DNA of 64,000 nt from Nigrospora sphaerica (lineage: Eukaryota; Ascomycota; Sordariomycetes; Amphisphaeriales; Apiosporaceae): contig JAGVVL010000027.1 in assembly GCA_018287875.1 (NCBI GenBank), positions 62,001 to 126,000 on the forward strand, read 5' to 3'. A program made the position numbers and the translations under genes. The notes beneath the pieces were generated by a model that saw only the letters and a list, made by a program, of their open reading frames with translations, did not search any database and was not told where the DNA came from. The first letter of the stretch is position 1; each line of letters opens with the position of its first letter. Positions 1 through 10,379 of the stretch are shown in pieces.

Positions 1-1395
1 CCTGCCGATGCATCGTCTCCGCCTGCTCGTACTTCCCCTGCCTGCTGAGCACCGAGGCTAGGTTGTTCATGCTAGTGAGTGTCAAGGGATGGTCCGCGCC
101 GAGCGCCGTCTCCCATAGAGGCACTACCTGCCGATAAATCTCCTCCGCCTGCTCGCACTTCCCTTGGCTGCTGAGCACCGAGGCCAGGTTGTTCATGCTG
201 CTGAGTGTGGAGAGATGCTCCGCGCCGAGCGCCTCCTCCCTCCGCGCGAGTGTCTGCCGATGCATCTCCTCCGCCTCCGCGTACTTCCCCTGGCTGTTGA
301 GCACGTTGGCTAGGTTGTTCATGCTGGTGAGTGTGTTGAGATGCTCCGCGCCGAGCGCCTTCTTGCTCTGCTCCACCGTCTGCCGATGCATCGTCTCGGC
401 CTCGGCGTACTTCCCCTGCTTGCTGAGCACCGAGGCCAGGTTATTCATGCTGATGAGGGTGGAGGGATGGTCCGCGCCGAGCGCCGTCTCCCATAGAGGC
501 ACTACCTGCCGATAAATCTCCTCCGCCTGCTCGTACTTCCCTTGGCTGCTGAGCACCGAGGCCAGGTTGCTCATGCTAGTAAGTGTCGAGGGATGGCCCG
601 CGCCGAGCGCCTTCTTCCTCTGCTCCACCGTCTGCCAATGCATCGTCTCCGCCTCCGCGTACTTCCCCTGCCTGCTGAGCACTGAAGCCAGGCTGTTCAT
701 GCTGCCGAGGGTGTCGGGATGCTCCGCACCGAGCGCCTTCTTGCTCTGCTCCACCGTCTGCCGATGCATCGTCTCCGCCTCGGCGTACTTCCCCTGGCTG
801 CTGAGCACCGAGGCCAGGTTATTCATGCTGATGAGTGTGGAGGGATGGTCCGCGCCGAGCGCCTTCTTATTCTGCTCCACCGTCTGCCAATGCATCGTCT
901 CCGCCTCGGCGTACTTCCCCTGCCTGCTGAGCACCTCAGCTAGGTTGTTCATGCTGGCGAGGATGTCGGGATGCTCCGCTCCGAGCGCCTTCTTCCTCTG
1001 CTCCACCGTCTGCCAATGCATCGTCTCGGCCTCGGCGTACTTCCCCTGGCTGCTGAGCACCGAGGCCAGGTTATTCATGCTCGTGAGTGTGGAGGGATGG
1101 TCCGCTCCGAGCGCCTTCTTGCTCTGCTCCACCGTCTGCCAATGCATCGTCTCCGCCTCGGCGTACTTCCCCTGGCTGCTGAGCACCTCGGCTAGGTTGT
1201 TCATGCTGGTGAGGGTGAAGGGATGGTCCGCGCCAAGCGCCTTCTTGCTCTGCTCCACCGTCTGCCGATGCATCGTCTCGGCCTCGGCGTATTTCCCCTG
1301 GCTGCTGAGCACCGAGGCTAGGTTGTTCATGCTGGCGATTGTGTCGGGATGCTCCGCGCCGAACACCGTCAGCGCCAACCTCGCTGCCTGAGAGT
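1..1395 (-). repeat. 126-bp tandem repeat array encoding TPRs of NLR-A
   Basis: Eleven units with a 126-bp period (42 residues) lie in the window. Each encodes MNNLA..LSSQGKYAEAE..H.QTVEQSKKALGAEHP..L or a close variant; unit starts recur near 66, 192, 318 and so on to 1326 (minus-strand reading). Two unit types alternate irregularly: one with EQSKKALGA, and one with a more divergent second helix (encoding PLWETALGA) seen near 100 and 480. The array continues past the left edge. The near identity at DNA level points to recent expansion or homogenisation, as known for repeat domains of fungal NLRs. Confidence 0.9.
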
Positions 1396-3710
1396 CGAAT
1401 GGTTCTGCATCGCGATACCTCCCGTGAATCGCATTCCCTTTCCCTGTACGATTCAAAACCGCCCATAATGCCTTCTTATCCTCGCACTGCCCCCCAAACG
1501 CCACGGCGGCCCGTGTATGGGGTAAGTAGCCGGCCCATGCTTGTCGTGTCTCGTGTGTTGGAAGGGGGAGTGTTTGCGCAAGCCCGGATATCGTGCGCGT
1601 GACTTGCTCGGCTTCCTCACCCTTTTCTCGGAGCCAGTTGCGCATAGACAGACTAACGAGACGATGGATATCAAACCTTGCCGACCCACCGTCGGTAACA
1701 GTCCGCTGTTGAATGAATGCGTACGCTGTTAATGTCCCAACCGCCTTGTCCCTCTTGATCTTACTTTTCGGCTGTGGGAGCAAAGAGATGGGAATGTCCT
1801 TCTCTGCTAGGTAGCTACAGAACCTAAGATATACTGCCGCGAGTTCATCGTCCCGCTCAATATGCCGGAACGAAATGAGCCATGTTGTGGCTACTGGGTT
1901 CTTAATCGTCTTATACCGATCTTGGTCTTCAAAGTCTTCGCTAAGAATCGTGACGATCTCTTGCTCAGTCGACTGGAAGTACTCGAGGTACCCTAATATT
2001 GTCACATTCGGGTTCTTAGCCATAAAGGCTGACGCCTGCCGGATCGCTAAGGGCAGGTAGGTAAGGTGCTGAAGCAACACTGCGGTACTGTACGGGTCGC
2101 CTATCTGACCCGGTTGGATGCTCTGGCCCAGTAGCTGGATAGACTCCAAGTAGTCTAGCGGGTCGAGCTTGAGTATGCCTTCCCGAGCCTCGCATCGGAC
2201 GGCTGCCTGGTGATTTCGGGTCGTGAAAAGGATCGAACCGTTCTGGCTCCGGGGGAGATGCGACGCGAGCTGGTCGTCGCCAAACAGCAACGCTGGATCA
2301 TCGGCATTATCAAGGATCAGAAGCCAGGGGTCGACATCGTTCCGGCTTAGGTGCGCCTTTACTAGGGCTTTCACGTCCGCCTTATTGTCGTCCACCCCGT
2401 GTATCTTAAGGGCCTGGCCGATTTCCCGGTACGCGTTCTCGAACATAGTCTTATCCACGGCTGGGACCCAGAAGACGGCGCAGTCGGGGTATTCCTTGCG
2501 GATACGGTACGCCGCCTCGACAGCGACCTGGGTCTTGCCAATACCGCCGAGACCCTCGACCACGGTCCTTTGGCAAGTGTCCGAGGCAGTTGGGGGAATC
2601 GTTTCGACAAGTGTTGCCAGCATGTCTTCGCGGCCGACGAAGAGTTTGCTCCTTTGGAATGGAACGAGAAAGGGGGGGTTCAGTTTCTCTACCTACGATG
2701 TTAGCTTTCATACTTTCGCTGTTGAATTGTATAACAGCCGTGGGCGGCGCGTGTAAATATTGGCCGTACGTACCTGGTTGGATCTTGCTAAGGAGTTCCC
2801 GCGCGAACACTGCTGCGTTCCCTGCTGCGTACGATCGCCAGGTGTCGTTCTTATGAGAGTCGGCGTAATCGGCGATACCTCGGATCACTAAGCAAGGTCT
2901 GCTCGCGTCGACACCCGCCGCCTCCGTGTCGATGCAAAGCACGCCATCATACTTCTCCCGGATCTGGTCACGACGCGCGCCATCCTGGATGGCCGTGTGG
3001 CCGACCGCGATTCTTCCTTGGTGGAAGATGAGTCGGCCGGCATCCTCTTCGGTTCTGGCTCGCCGTTGCATAAGCTCGCCGTGGTCGCAATCCGCGCACG
3101 CATCCTGCCCTGGACCCTTATGCGGGTGCGACGCCTGGAACAATCGGTCCTTGTCCAGACCGGGGAATGTGAACTTTCGCCCGTGGGTTGATTGAAGCAG
3201 GCGACTTCGATGGTCCGGAAATCTGTCCCGACCCATCTCGTGGTCCGATACCAGCTTGGGGAGTGCATTCAGGAGTATCCTGACCGGTCTGTCGAGGTGG
3301 GAGTTTTTAGAATCGTAGTATACGCATGCGGGTCCACCATCGCCAGGCCAGCCGACCACGACGTCGCCGAGATGCACATCTTTTCTAGGGTCGTCAGGCG
3401 GCTGTGCAAGCGGGATACCGCCGCCGACACCGACAAGCAGGGTCATACGGAGGTTCGGGAAGGTATTGAACATCGGCCCTGCCACGCGGCCTGCGTTAAC
3501 ATTGCCCGTCAGGCCGTGTGGGCAAGTAGCGATGACGACGTTATGGCCTCCCATTGTGCCATATGTGTAGACATTATCGTCATGCCTGGTGTCGTAATCA
3601 GGGGTCCCATGCTCCTCGTCGAGCATTAAACGTGAGGGCAGCAGCTCGAGTTTGGACGCGGGCGCAATCCACGCGACGTGGTAGTCTTCCCGCCGTAGTT
3701 TCTTCGGCAT
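1..3710 (-). CDS. NLR-A: PNP_UDP - NB-ARC - TPR protein (C-terminus beyond left edge)
   Basis: Predicted STAND/NLR-type receptor. Exon 1 is 3710-2774 (ATG, 312 codons, phase 1). The intron is 2689-2773: donor CCAG|GTACGT, branch GCTAAC, acceptor GGTAG, 85 bases. Exon 2 runs from 2688 off the left edge and stayed open wherever I read it. Residues about 1-305 form a nucleoside-phosphorylase-like domain (GVGGGIP, GDVVVGWPGDGG, then a late DYAD motif). An NB-ARC domain follows: FVGRED near 330, P-loop GLGGIGKT at 358-365, Walker B LLILDNADD, GSILFTTRN, an LPLA motif and an MHD-like FDIHRLV. TPRs of the kinesin-light-chain type start near base 1380. Fungal proteins of this architecture act in non-self recognition and regulated cell death; this role is inferred here. 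The PNP part differs from its neighbour: EME has become DTE and about 10 residues are missing after YYDS. ORFs antisense to the repeats are shadows. Confidence 0.85.
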
Positions 3711-4831
3711 CGTACAGTAGTAAAGCCGAGGGCCGATAAAAACTCGTGAACGATAGATAACGTCGCAGTTGGTAGTTTAGTTTGGTAGGTCGTCGACGCG
3801 CCTCCGACGGTTACAGCTGACGCTCTCTCGAGATCTTAAGTCCACGAGCGCTGCGGGACGAGGCTGGCCTTCACCTCATTCCATCGTCGAATACAGCGTT
3901 ACGCGACCAAACTGCCGCTGTGGCCGGCGTCGCTGCGAGGCAGACTGTATGTCTTGCTTTTTCGAGGCGTCGTGGTAGCGGCCTCAGCAGCCACCACGGC
4001 CAAGACGGTCAAGCCGACCATGGTTGATTGGGAGACATGGCTGGAACTGGGCCAGCTCGACCCAGGCAGACACGGCATCAACCCATGGGCAAAGTGCATT
4101 TTCTGTCTGCCTCGTGGGCTGGACCAGTTATGCGCTGCCCGATTGCGCAGGCGACGGGGCTGCGGGGGCCGAGGCGTCGACGCGTGACAAAATGAAAACA
4201 CTCTTTAAGCACGCGCTCTGGGCGGTCATCGCCAGCGGCTGGGCGGCGAGGCGGCTGGGTACGGCACATTTCGTGGCTGGCAGCTGAATGTTCAGCGTTC
4301 AGCAGCGGCGGACATTGAACGTGCATATTTGCAACTGGAAATACCTGTCCCGCTTTACCTACAAATGCAGGTGGCCGCAGGCGACCTAGCCAGGGAACTA
4401 GCTGACGGTCAATGCGTGCGCTGGCTGGTTCCACGAGCCTATGTAGCCGCCTCTAGAGGCGGCGAACGGCAAGCCGAGAGCTTGAAGATCTTGATTAACG
4501 TACCGGCCAACTCATCATTGCACTATAAGGGAGCAAGGTGGTTTCCTTCTATCCCAATACCATACGAGTAAAGCAAGCCGGCAAGAAATGACAACAGGGT
4601 ATTGCTAAACTAGAAGCGCATAAGGGTCACGAGCAGGCATTGAAATTTCTCTCTAAGAGATTACAGTCACTTATGTTCTTCATCCCTCACGAATCCTGGT
4701 TGCTCCCTTTAACCGGGGCATGTTACCTCCGTGTCCCACCTTGGTATTACAGCCCTACTCCCTTCTCATGCTCGCCTGGACATGATAGCCGGAGCGTGGT
4801 CCGCACGAGGGTCTTCCCACGGTGGCTGCTG
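3711..4831. other. Intergenic, no gene seen
   Basis: About 1.1 kb between NLR-A and the stand-alone PNP gene. All open frames are short and have no protein-like composition. It holds the promoter side of NLR-A and the 3' side of the PNP gene. No repeat from elsewhere in the window was recognised. Confidence 0.6.
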
Positions 4832-5914
4832 CTATTCGCTAGCCATCAATAGGTGGGTAGCCCCGCCAGATCCTAACGCCATGGCAGATCTCTCTGGCAG
4901 TGAATCTGGGTGCCTAGCCATCGGCCCGCTTTCCATCCCTCGGAGCGTGGCACCCGGAATGATGCGGAGCAGCTCCCGAGCAAAGACCGCAGCCTGTCCT
5001 GCTGCGTACGGTTGCCAGACGTCGTCCTTATGCGCGTCGGCGTAGTCGGAGATGCCTCGAATCACTAAGCAGCGTCCGCTCGCATCGACGCCCGCCGCCT
5101 CCATCTCGATGCAGAGGGCGTCCTTACAGAGCTCTCGGATTTGGTCGCGGCGTTTGCCGTCCTTAATAATCGCGTTCCCTGTCGCGACTCGTCCTTGGTG
5201 GAAAAAGAATCCAGTGATGTCGTCCTCGGTTCGTGTAGGGCGCCGGACAAGCTCGTTGCGATCACATTGACCGCAATGGTTATTGTCCGTATCATGGGGC
5301 TGCGATGACCGGAACAGTAAGTCCTTGTCGAGACCGGGGAACGTGAACTTCCGCTTGTGCTTCGATTGGAGCAATCGATTCCGGTGATCTTGGAACCTGC
5401 TGCGATCCATCTGATGGTCCGATGCCAGCTTGGCGAGCGCATTCAAGAGCACGCGGGCAGGCCTATCGATGGTACCGCGCGGCTCGAATCGGCCATCCGT
5501 ATGCCACTGTCCGGAGTCGTAGTAGACGCAAGCGGGGCCTCCGTCGCCGGGCCAGCCAACCACGACATCGCCGACATGGACATCTTCCGTCGGATCAAGA
5601 GAGGGATTGGCACGAGGGATGCCGCCGCCAATGCCAACGAGCAGGGCCATGCGGAGGCCAGAGAAGGTCTTAAACATGGGCCCTGCCACCCGGCCAGCGT
5701 TGACGTTGCCTGTCAAGCCTGCTGGGCAGGTGGCGATGACGACGTTGTGGCCTTCCATGGAACCAAAGGTGTAGATGTTGTCATCATGGCTTGTGTCGTA
5801 GTCGGGGGCTTCGTGCTCTTCGTCGAGCATCAAACGCGATGGCAGCAGCTCGAGACCGGACACGGGCGCGATCCACGCGACGTGGTAATCCGCACGCTGC
5901 AGCTTGGGTGCCAT
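4832..5914 (-). CDS. Stand-alone PNP_UDP (nucleoside phosphorylase-like) protein, truncated NLR paralogue
   Basis: Single-exon ORF of 360 codons from ATG at 5914. It is closely similar over its length to the PNP domain of NLR-A, sharing RLMLDEEHEAPDYDT-type, GNVNAGRVAGPMF and GDVVVGWPGDGG blocks. The family's key motifs are kept: CIEMEAAG (the EME ribose-pocket motif) and the SDYAD acidic motif. It also has the H...CxxC insertion seen in all three PNPs here. Where NLR-A splices from PNP to NB-ARC (CCAG|GTACGT after IQP), this gene reads IIPGATLRG from CCGGGTGCCACG. There is no good donor, and translation runs on for about 38 codons of unrelated sequence to a stop. No NB-ARC or TPR follows. 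It may be an active enzyme, a regulator or decoy of the NLRs, or a decay product; the intact motifs favour function. Confidence 0.8.
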   Translation of the reverse strand: MAPKLQRADYHVAWIAPVSGLELLPSRLMLDEEHEAPDYDTSHDDNIYTFGSMEGHNVVIATCPAGLTGNVNAGRVAGPMFKTFSGLRMALLVGIGGGIPRANPSLDPTEDVHVGDVVVGWPGDGGPACVYYDSGQWHTDGRFEPRGTIDRPARVLLNALAKLASDHQMDRSRFQDHRNRLLQSKHKRKFTFPGLDKDLLFRSSQPHDTDNNHCGQCDRNELVRRPTRTEDDITGFFFHQGRVATGNAIIKDGKRRDQIRELCKDALCIEMEAAGVDASGRCLVIRGISDYADAHKDDVWQPYAAGQAAVFARELLRIIPGATLRGMESGPMARHPDSLPERSAMALGSGGATHLLMASE

Positions 5915-6603
5915 AATAAAGTTGGATTAGACTAGTGATTGGAATTGAAGTGGAGAATAGGATGTGATTTGCCTTCACGCGAGGGCAATGATAGAATTTG
6001 AGGTACAGGCTGACCCTATTACTACATGCTGGCAGTCACCGGTATATATATATGCCAAAGGGCGCGGCAGTAGCATCGATGCCGCACCCTGGCAGATCTT
6101 GTCTTTCGACCAGGATGGGCTGTTGGGCGGCGCAGTTCTGCTGCCCCGCTTGTTCAGGAGCAATCGAGCATGCGGGTGATTCGACAGGGCGGATTTGGCA
6201 TCGATACACCCATCATGCACCTTTCTTTTCCGCTCGGTGTAGCCTCGAATCGTGAGTACTTCCTTGTGAGGACAGCGATGACAGGCTCGCATCAGGACGA
6301 CCACTCACTGTCTCGAGGCCAAAGCAACCAGCTGACCCAGCGCGCAGCATCGATACGTATCCTGTTGGCAAGGCGCACTGCTGCGCTGTCCAATGGGAAT
6401 CGCTAGCTGCTCTGGGCTATACCCAGCGCCTGTGGACGACGGGGCTGGGGGTGGTGCGAGGAAACGCCCGGCTACTGAGAGACCACTGCCGTGCTATCAT
6501 CCGACATCGTTGCAAAGCTCCTCGGCCCAGCGCCCCTTCAGCCACAGCGCAGGATAATGATCATCTTCGGATTTGCCGCAGCAGACCACAGGCTCGCCGC
6601 ACG
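5915..6603. other. Upstream region of the stand-alone PNP gene
   Basis: No gene is supported. A TATA-like run of alternating TA lies at about 6043-6054, roughly 130 bases upstream of the PNP start codon on the minus strand. It could be a core promoter element; this is position and composition only. Confidence 0.3.
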
Positions 6604-7268
6604 TTAGTATGTGATCGGCAGTAACGCAACTACGCAGCTATCGTGGGCTGGGATCGACGCCTTCATTGGGGGATCGAGTACAATGAGCTCTGAGTACCGA
6701 AGACCTGAAGGTGGGTAACCCAACCATTCTCCCGTACGGATGGTGACGGAAATACCGTCCCATCGTCTTGCTGCCTGCTCGTTCCTTATTCTGCGCCCGA
6801 GATGCACATTCATGGCCTCGTACAACTTGTAGCCAATCCGTGATTCGCCGTAGTCAGGCCGCGGAGAATCTTGAGGAGCCTGTCAGCCCCACTAAGGGAA
6901 TCGTCGCAGCCAGACATAACAAGGTGTTGTTCATTGGCAACGCGGCGTGCCATGAGGCAGCTTCTCATACGAGTATGCCCCCCGGCCCCCTGGGCAATTA
7001 TCCCATACGGCCTGCCTCCGTGGTTTGCCTTGAGATGTGGCAGCCAGCCGCTCCGCCAGACACGGGGAGGGGCCGGTGGATTTGCGCCTGTCCAGTTATC
7101 AGCTCGTTCGCTTTTGGGACAACCCGCCATCCCCCTTTTCTCAACCACTCTCGCATACTCCATGCTGCCACCTACTTCTGGGACGTCAGTGGCTAGGTCG
7201 CTACACAGGTCGGACACAGCCTCCCAGTCCTGAATATTTAGTGCCGGTATCACCGTCTTAGGGCGCAA
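6604..7268 (-). CDS. Possible gene or gene remnant, unknown function
   Basis: Two overlapping minus-strand frames, 7268-6810 (152 codons) and 6825-6604 (73 codons), have fairly protein-like composition. If joined by a short intron or a frameshift near 6830-6870 they would give about 220 residues. The second frame reads through YGESRIGYKLYEAMNVHLGRR. I recognise no family and found no clear splice signals. It may equally be a decayed gene in this mobile-element-rich region or chance open frames. Confidence 0.2.
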
Positions 7269-8440
7269 GTGCCCCGGTACCCAGCGTCTCTTGTCGCGGC
7301 GTGGCCACGGGCCCTACGCACGCCTAGTCCCTGTTGCACACTTACAGCACTCAGAGTCAGCAAGGTCTGGGAAATGCGCCTTTCTAGAGGGCGCTGGCTG
7401 TGTAATAACAGCTTCTATGACTCAGAGGAAACAAGAGGAACACGAGAGGAAAGGTCTATACCGAAAGGAAGCAGTGTAGAACACTGGCAACTACCCCATA
7501 CCCCACGTGGGTGGATGAAGCATAAACCGTCGCTCTTCGAGAGCAACGCGCGGTACAGGACCGCCATCATGTGTTTTCACAGGTCCACAGTCGAGCTGGG
7601 GCGGTGGATTCACGCCGTTGGCCAGGACGACCGACCGCTTGAAGGACCTCCAAGGCCGTCACCATCGACGACCACACTAGATGACGGCACTACCAGCTCA
7701 GGGATATAAAACAACTTGGCAGGTCCTCTTCCCAGACCCTCTGGCTTCCAACCGAGATGCCTGTGGGACGCTCAAACAGGTTGTCCCTGAGTCACAGAAC
7801 GCTCAGGCCGAGGCGTGCCAGAGCCATAAGCGACACCCGGCAATGGAGATCACGGTCAGAATGCCGGTTTCTGAAAAGCTACGTGGTGATACGCTCGGGA
7901 GAGACGCCTTTCGTGAACCCAGGACTATGCGGCGGTCCGTTAAGTACCCACAGTCGCGGAAGCTCCGGGTCTTCCGTCGCTATCGACGGGAAATTGCCAG
8001 CATCGATTTCTTGGCTCGAGCCCCCTCCCAGCAGCGTCTTGGTCTCCGGGTCCTTCGGGGTACCCAGTGCCGGGAAAGCGCCGCCTTGCGGTGATTTGTG
8101 TTCCTGGACGAAACAGAGAGCCGAAACGGCGAATAGTACGTATGCCTCACCCGTGCCACCGGGGAGTCTTTTGATGACTGTCGGCCGGCGGGGTGAACAA
8201 GGCCGTAGGACCAGGAAACCTTGCCCGCCTTTCATCGCGTCCATATCACGGCCGCATCTGATGCGTAAAGTAGGGGACCTGCCAGCTGACAGATCCTGCT
8301 CTTAATAGCCTATGTATGTCCACGGTATCCAGTTTAGCAGACTAGGTTATTGTCCCCCCCCGTGGTGGCACGCATCATCAAGTGCCGGGGACACGGAGAA
8401 TGAAAATCGCTCTCGATTTTGACGCCCTAACTCCCCTCAA
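7269..8440. other. No supported gene
   Basis: About 1.2 kb in which short frames occur on both strands. The most protein-like is a 121-codon minus-strand frame at 8244-7879, for which I recognise no family. No repeat shared with the rest of the window was noticed. Confidence 0.4.
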
Positions 8441-8443
8441 GTG

Positions 8444-8517
8444 GTGCTCACGGCGGGAATCGAACTCCGCTCTCCTGGGTAGTCGGACACCAGGTATCCA
8501 ACCATGGACGCGTGTGC
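8444..8517 (-). tRNA. tRNA-like sequence (pseudo-tRNA or tRNA-derived SINE head)
   Basis: Read on the minus strand, 74 bases fold as a tRNA with canonical numbering. The acceptor strands GCACACG and CGTGAGC pair 6 of 7. A D-like arm TCCA-TGGT-TGGA follows, then an anticodon-like stem CCTGG/CCAGG with an 11-base loop. The T arm has the loop TTCGATT at positions 54-60 and a GCGG-G/CCCGC stem carrying one bulged A. GTTCGATTC matches the pol III B box. The oversized anticodon loop, bulge and acceptor mismatch argue against a working tRNA. It lies about 80 bases downstream, in the same orientation, of one copy of the stem-loop repeat, so it may belong to a SINE-like element. Confidence 0.4.
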
Positions 8518-8597
8518 TAGGCCTCTGAGGTGCAGCAGGTGTGCCCGCCCCAGGCGTCAAAGTCTCGGACCGGTAACCCGCTACGAAAACGGAACCG

Positions 8598-8777
8598 AGA
8601 GATGCTACCATTTGATGAGGTGAAGCATGGGGTCAAAGTGATGTGAAGAAGGCGTGCCTCATTGCCAGGACTGGCAGCGAGGGGCAGCAGATATATTGTT
8701 CTATCTGCCGAATTAGGCCTCGTCTACCACGCAGGACCCTTCCAGTTCTGGACCCAGGATGCCATCCACGTATCACA
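8598..8777 (-). repeat. Stem-loop dispersed repeat, copy 1
   Basis: About 180 bp, the reverse complement of the copies at 10829-11011 and 18168-18303. From its start it reads TGTGATACGTGGATGG and ends near ATGGTAGCATCTCT. It contains the hairpin CCTCGCTGCCAG..CTGGCAATGAGG, whose 12-bp arms now have a mismatch and a wobble pair, and a second hairpin with GCAGATA/TATCTGC arms. It has no coding potential and is probably a MITE- or SINE-like non-autonomous element. Confidence 0.75.
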
Positions 8778-9019
8778 GCCTTTCTTTCGTGGTCTTAGCG
8801 TTAGCATCGTTAGCCGAGAGCGGGTACAACCACAGCAGCAGACCCATCAGCGAGCAATATGCCGGAACCGCCAGCCATTGAGCCCCTGGTGGCCGTGAAG
8901 CGGCTCCAAGGCAGCGACTAAGACGTCTTTGTTAAAACGCAGTGAGTCGCCCCCCTATCCACACCTCTGTCCCGGCATGAAGGCGAGAACCCCGGGAAAC
9001 GACGCAACCGCTGACCAGG

Positions 9020-9686
9020 GCTGTCTATCCAGTCCACTCTGGGCTCCGGTCAAAGGCGGACACTCCGTATTCGGCGGCTGCTTTGTCGGGCAGGCCATGG
9101 CGGAGGCGTAGGAGAGGTGCCGGCGGGGTTCGACGCGCACATGATGCAGTGCAACTTCCAGGCACTAGGGGACCCGGAGGCGCCGATTGCGTACAGCGTC
9201 GAGCGCGTCAGCGACGGCCGCTCCTTCGCGATACGGCTCGTACGCGCCGCCAAGGGGGACCCGCCGGCCCCGTCCTCTTCCTCACCACCTTCAGCTTCCA
9301 AAAGGGCGAGTCCGCCGGCGGACCCCAGCTGCGGTACGCGCCGCCTTTGCCGCCGGACGCCAACCCCCATGGCGCCGGCGACGCACCTGGCGACGCACCT
9401 TGCGGCGCTGGGCTTCCTCTCGGTCCTCATGTTCCTTTTCTCGGTCAACCTCTGCACGGGGCGGCCCATAGGTAACTTCGCCATTGCGACGACGCTTAAC
9501 CACGCCACCTGGTTCCACAAGCCGGCCGCCCGCGCCGACGACTGGCTCGTTTGCGAGCGCGAGTCCTCGTGGGGCCGCCACGGCCGCGTCTTCGTCCACC
9601 AGCGCTTCTGGCGCCTCAGCGACGGCCGCCTCGTCCTCACTAGCACTTAGGAGGGCCTCGCCCGCCTTAAGCGCCCGAAGCTGTGA
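9020..9686 (+). pseudogene. Acyl-CoA thioesterase II (TesB-like) pseudogene
   Basis: Remnant of a peroxisomal-type acyl-CoA thioesterase, which hydrolyses fatty acyl-CoA. Family motifs appear in order but in shifting frames. SPLWAPVKGG and VFGGCFVGQAMAEA lie in one frame up to a stop near 9110. GFDAHMMQCNF and YSVERVSDGRSFAIRLV follow in a second frame, FLTTFSFQKGE in a third, and HATWFHKP, DDWLVCERESSWG and GRVFVHQRFW back in the second. A TAG at 9648-9650 stands where the family has Gln; the frame then continues EGLARLKRPKL to a TGA at 9684-9686, a normal ending for this family. So at least three frameshifts and two stops are present. CAG to TAG is a CpA to TpA change. Confidence 0.8.
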
Positions 9687-10379
9687 TTTCCCTAGTAAGG
9701 GGAAGGTTGGGGATAATTTGTTGGCTCGGCACTTACCTTGATTGGCTTTGGCAGTGGTACTTATAGTCGGACTGAAAAGTCCTTTAACCTCAAATAGTAA
9801 CGTTCTCTAGCCTAGTCATGTAAATGAATTTTGGCCTAGAGCATCACGTGTTCTTCTTTTCAACTCTCCTTATAAGGGCCATTTACAGACCATCTCTTAG
9901 CTCCGGCCGCCTCTACCCCCGGTTTCAGTCTTTCCATCTTAAGGTCATTCACATGAAAACTACGCCTCGTTAAAACGTCCTCCATACTTCAGCCTTGAGA
10001 CGGTCTGCGTATAATATTAGGCCGACCTACGCTAAACTAAGCTTAAGTGGATAAGTCTACTTATGCTGGACTCTATTGTTGTTGAGGACTAGAGCCGCCT
10101 CCCTCCTTACCTTATCCCTCAGGAGGTAGCAAATACGCGCCCCAACAGATCTTTAAACTTACAGATTTTTCGACTAGCACTTCAGTAGCATAGATCCGCC
10201 AGCTATAAATTTACTGCCTTTTCCCCCTCTCTCTCAGCTGGCCCTCTCTTTTATAACATTTGCCTCTCTCATAACATCTCCCTCTCCTACTTGACGGGCG
10301 TTCGAGCCAATTCCTAGTGTTCACAAGTCTACTGTCTCCTCGCCAGCAACCCTCCTCACCTATTCAGTTACATTTACTC
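9687..10379. promoter_or_regulatory. Leader/promoter region of the microprotein pair
   Basis: No gene is seen. More AT-rich than the surroundings. CTATAAAT at about 10203 is followed by CT-rich stretches at 10218-10290 and then the ATG at 10380. A TATA element plus pyrimidine tract is a common fungal core-promoter layout. Not tested further. Confidence 0.35.

Noticed and set aside
567..1391. 274-codon plus-strand ORF over the NLR-A repeats
   Set aside because: Same effect: antisense of the TPR array, with no motif or independent start.
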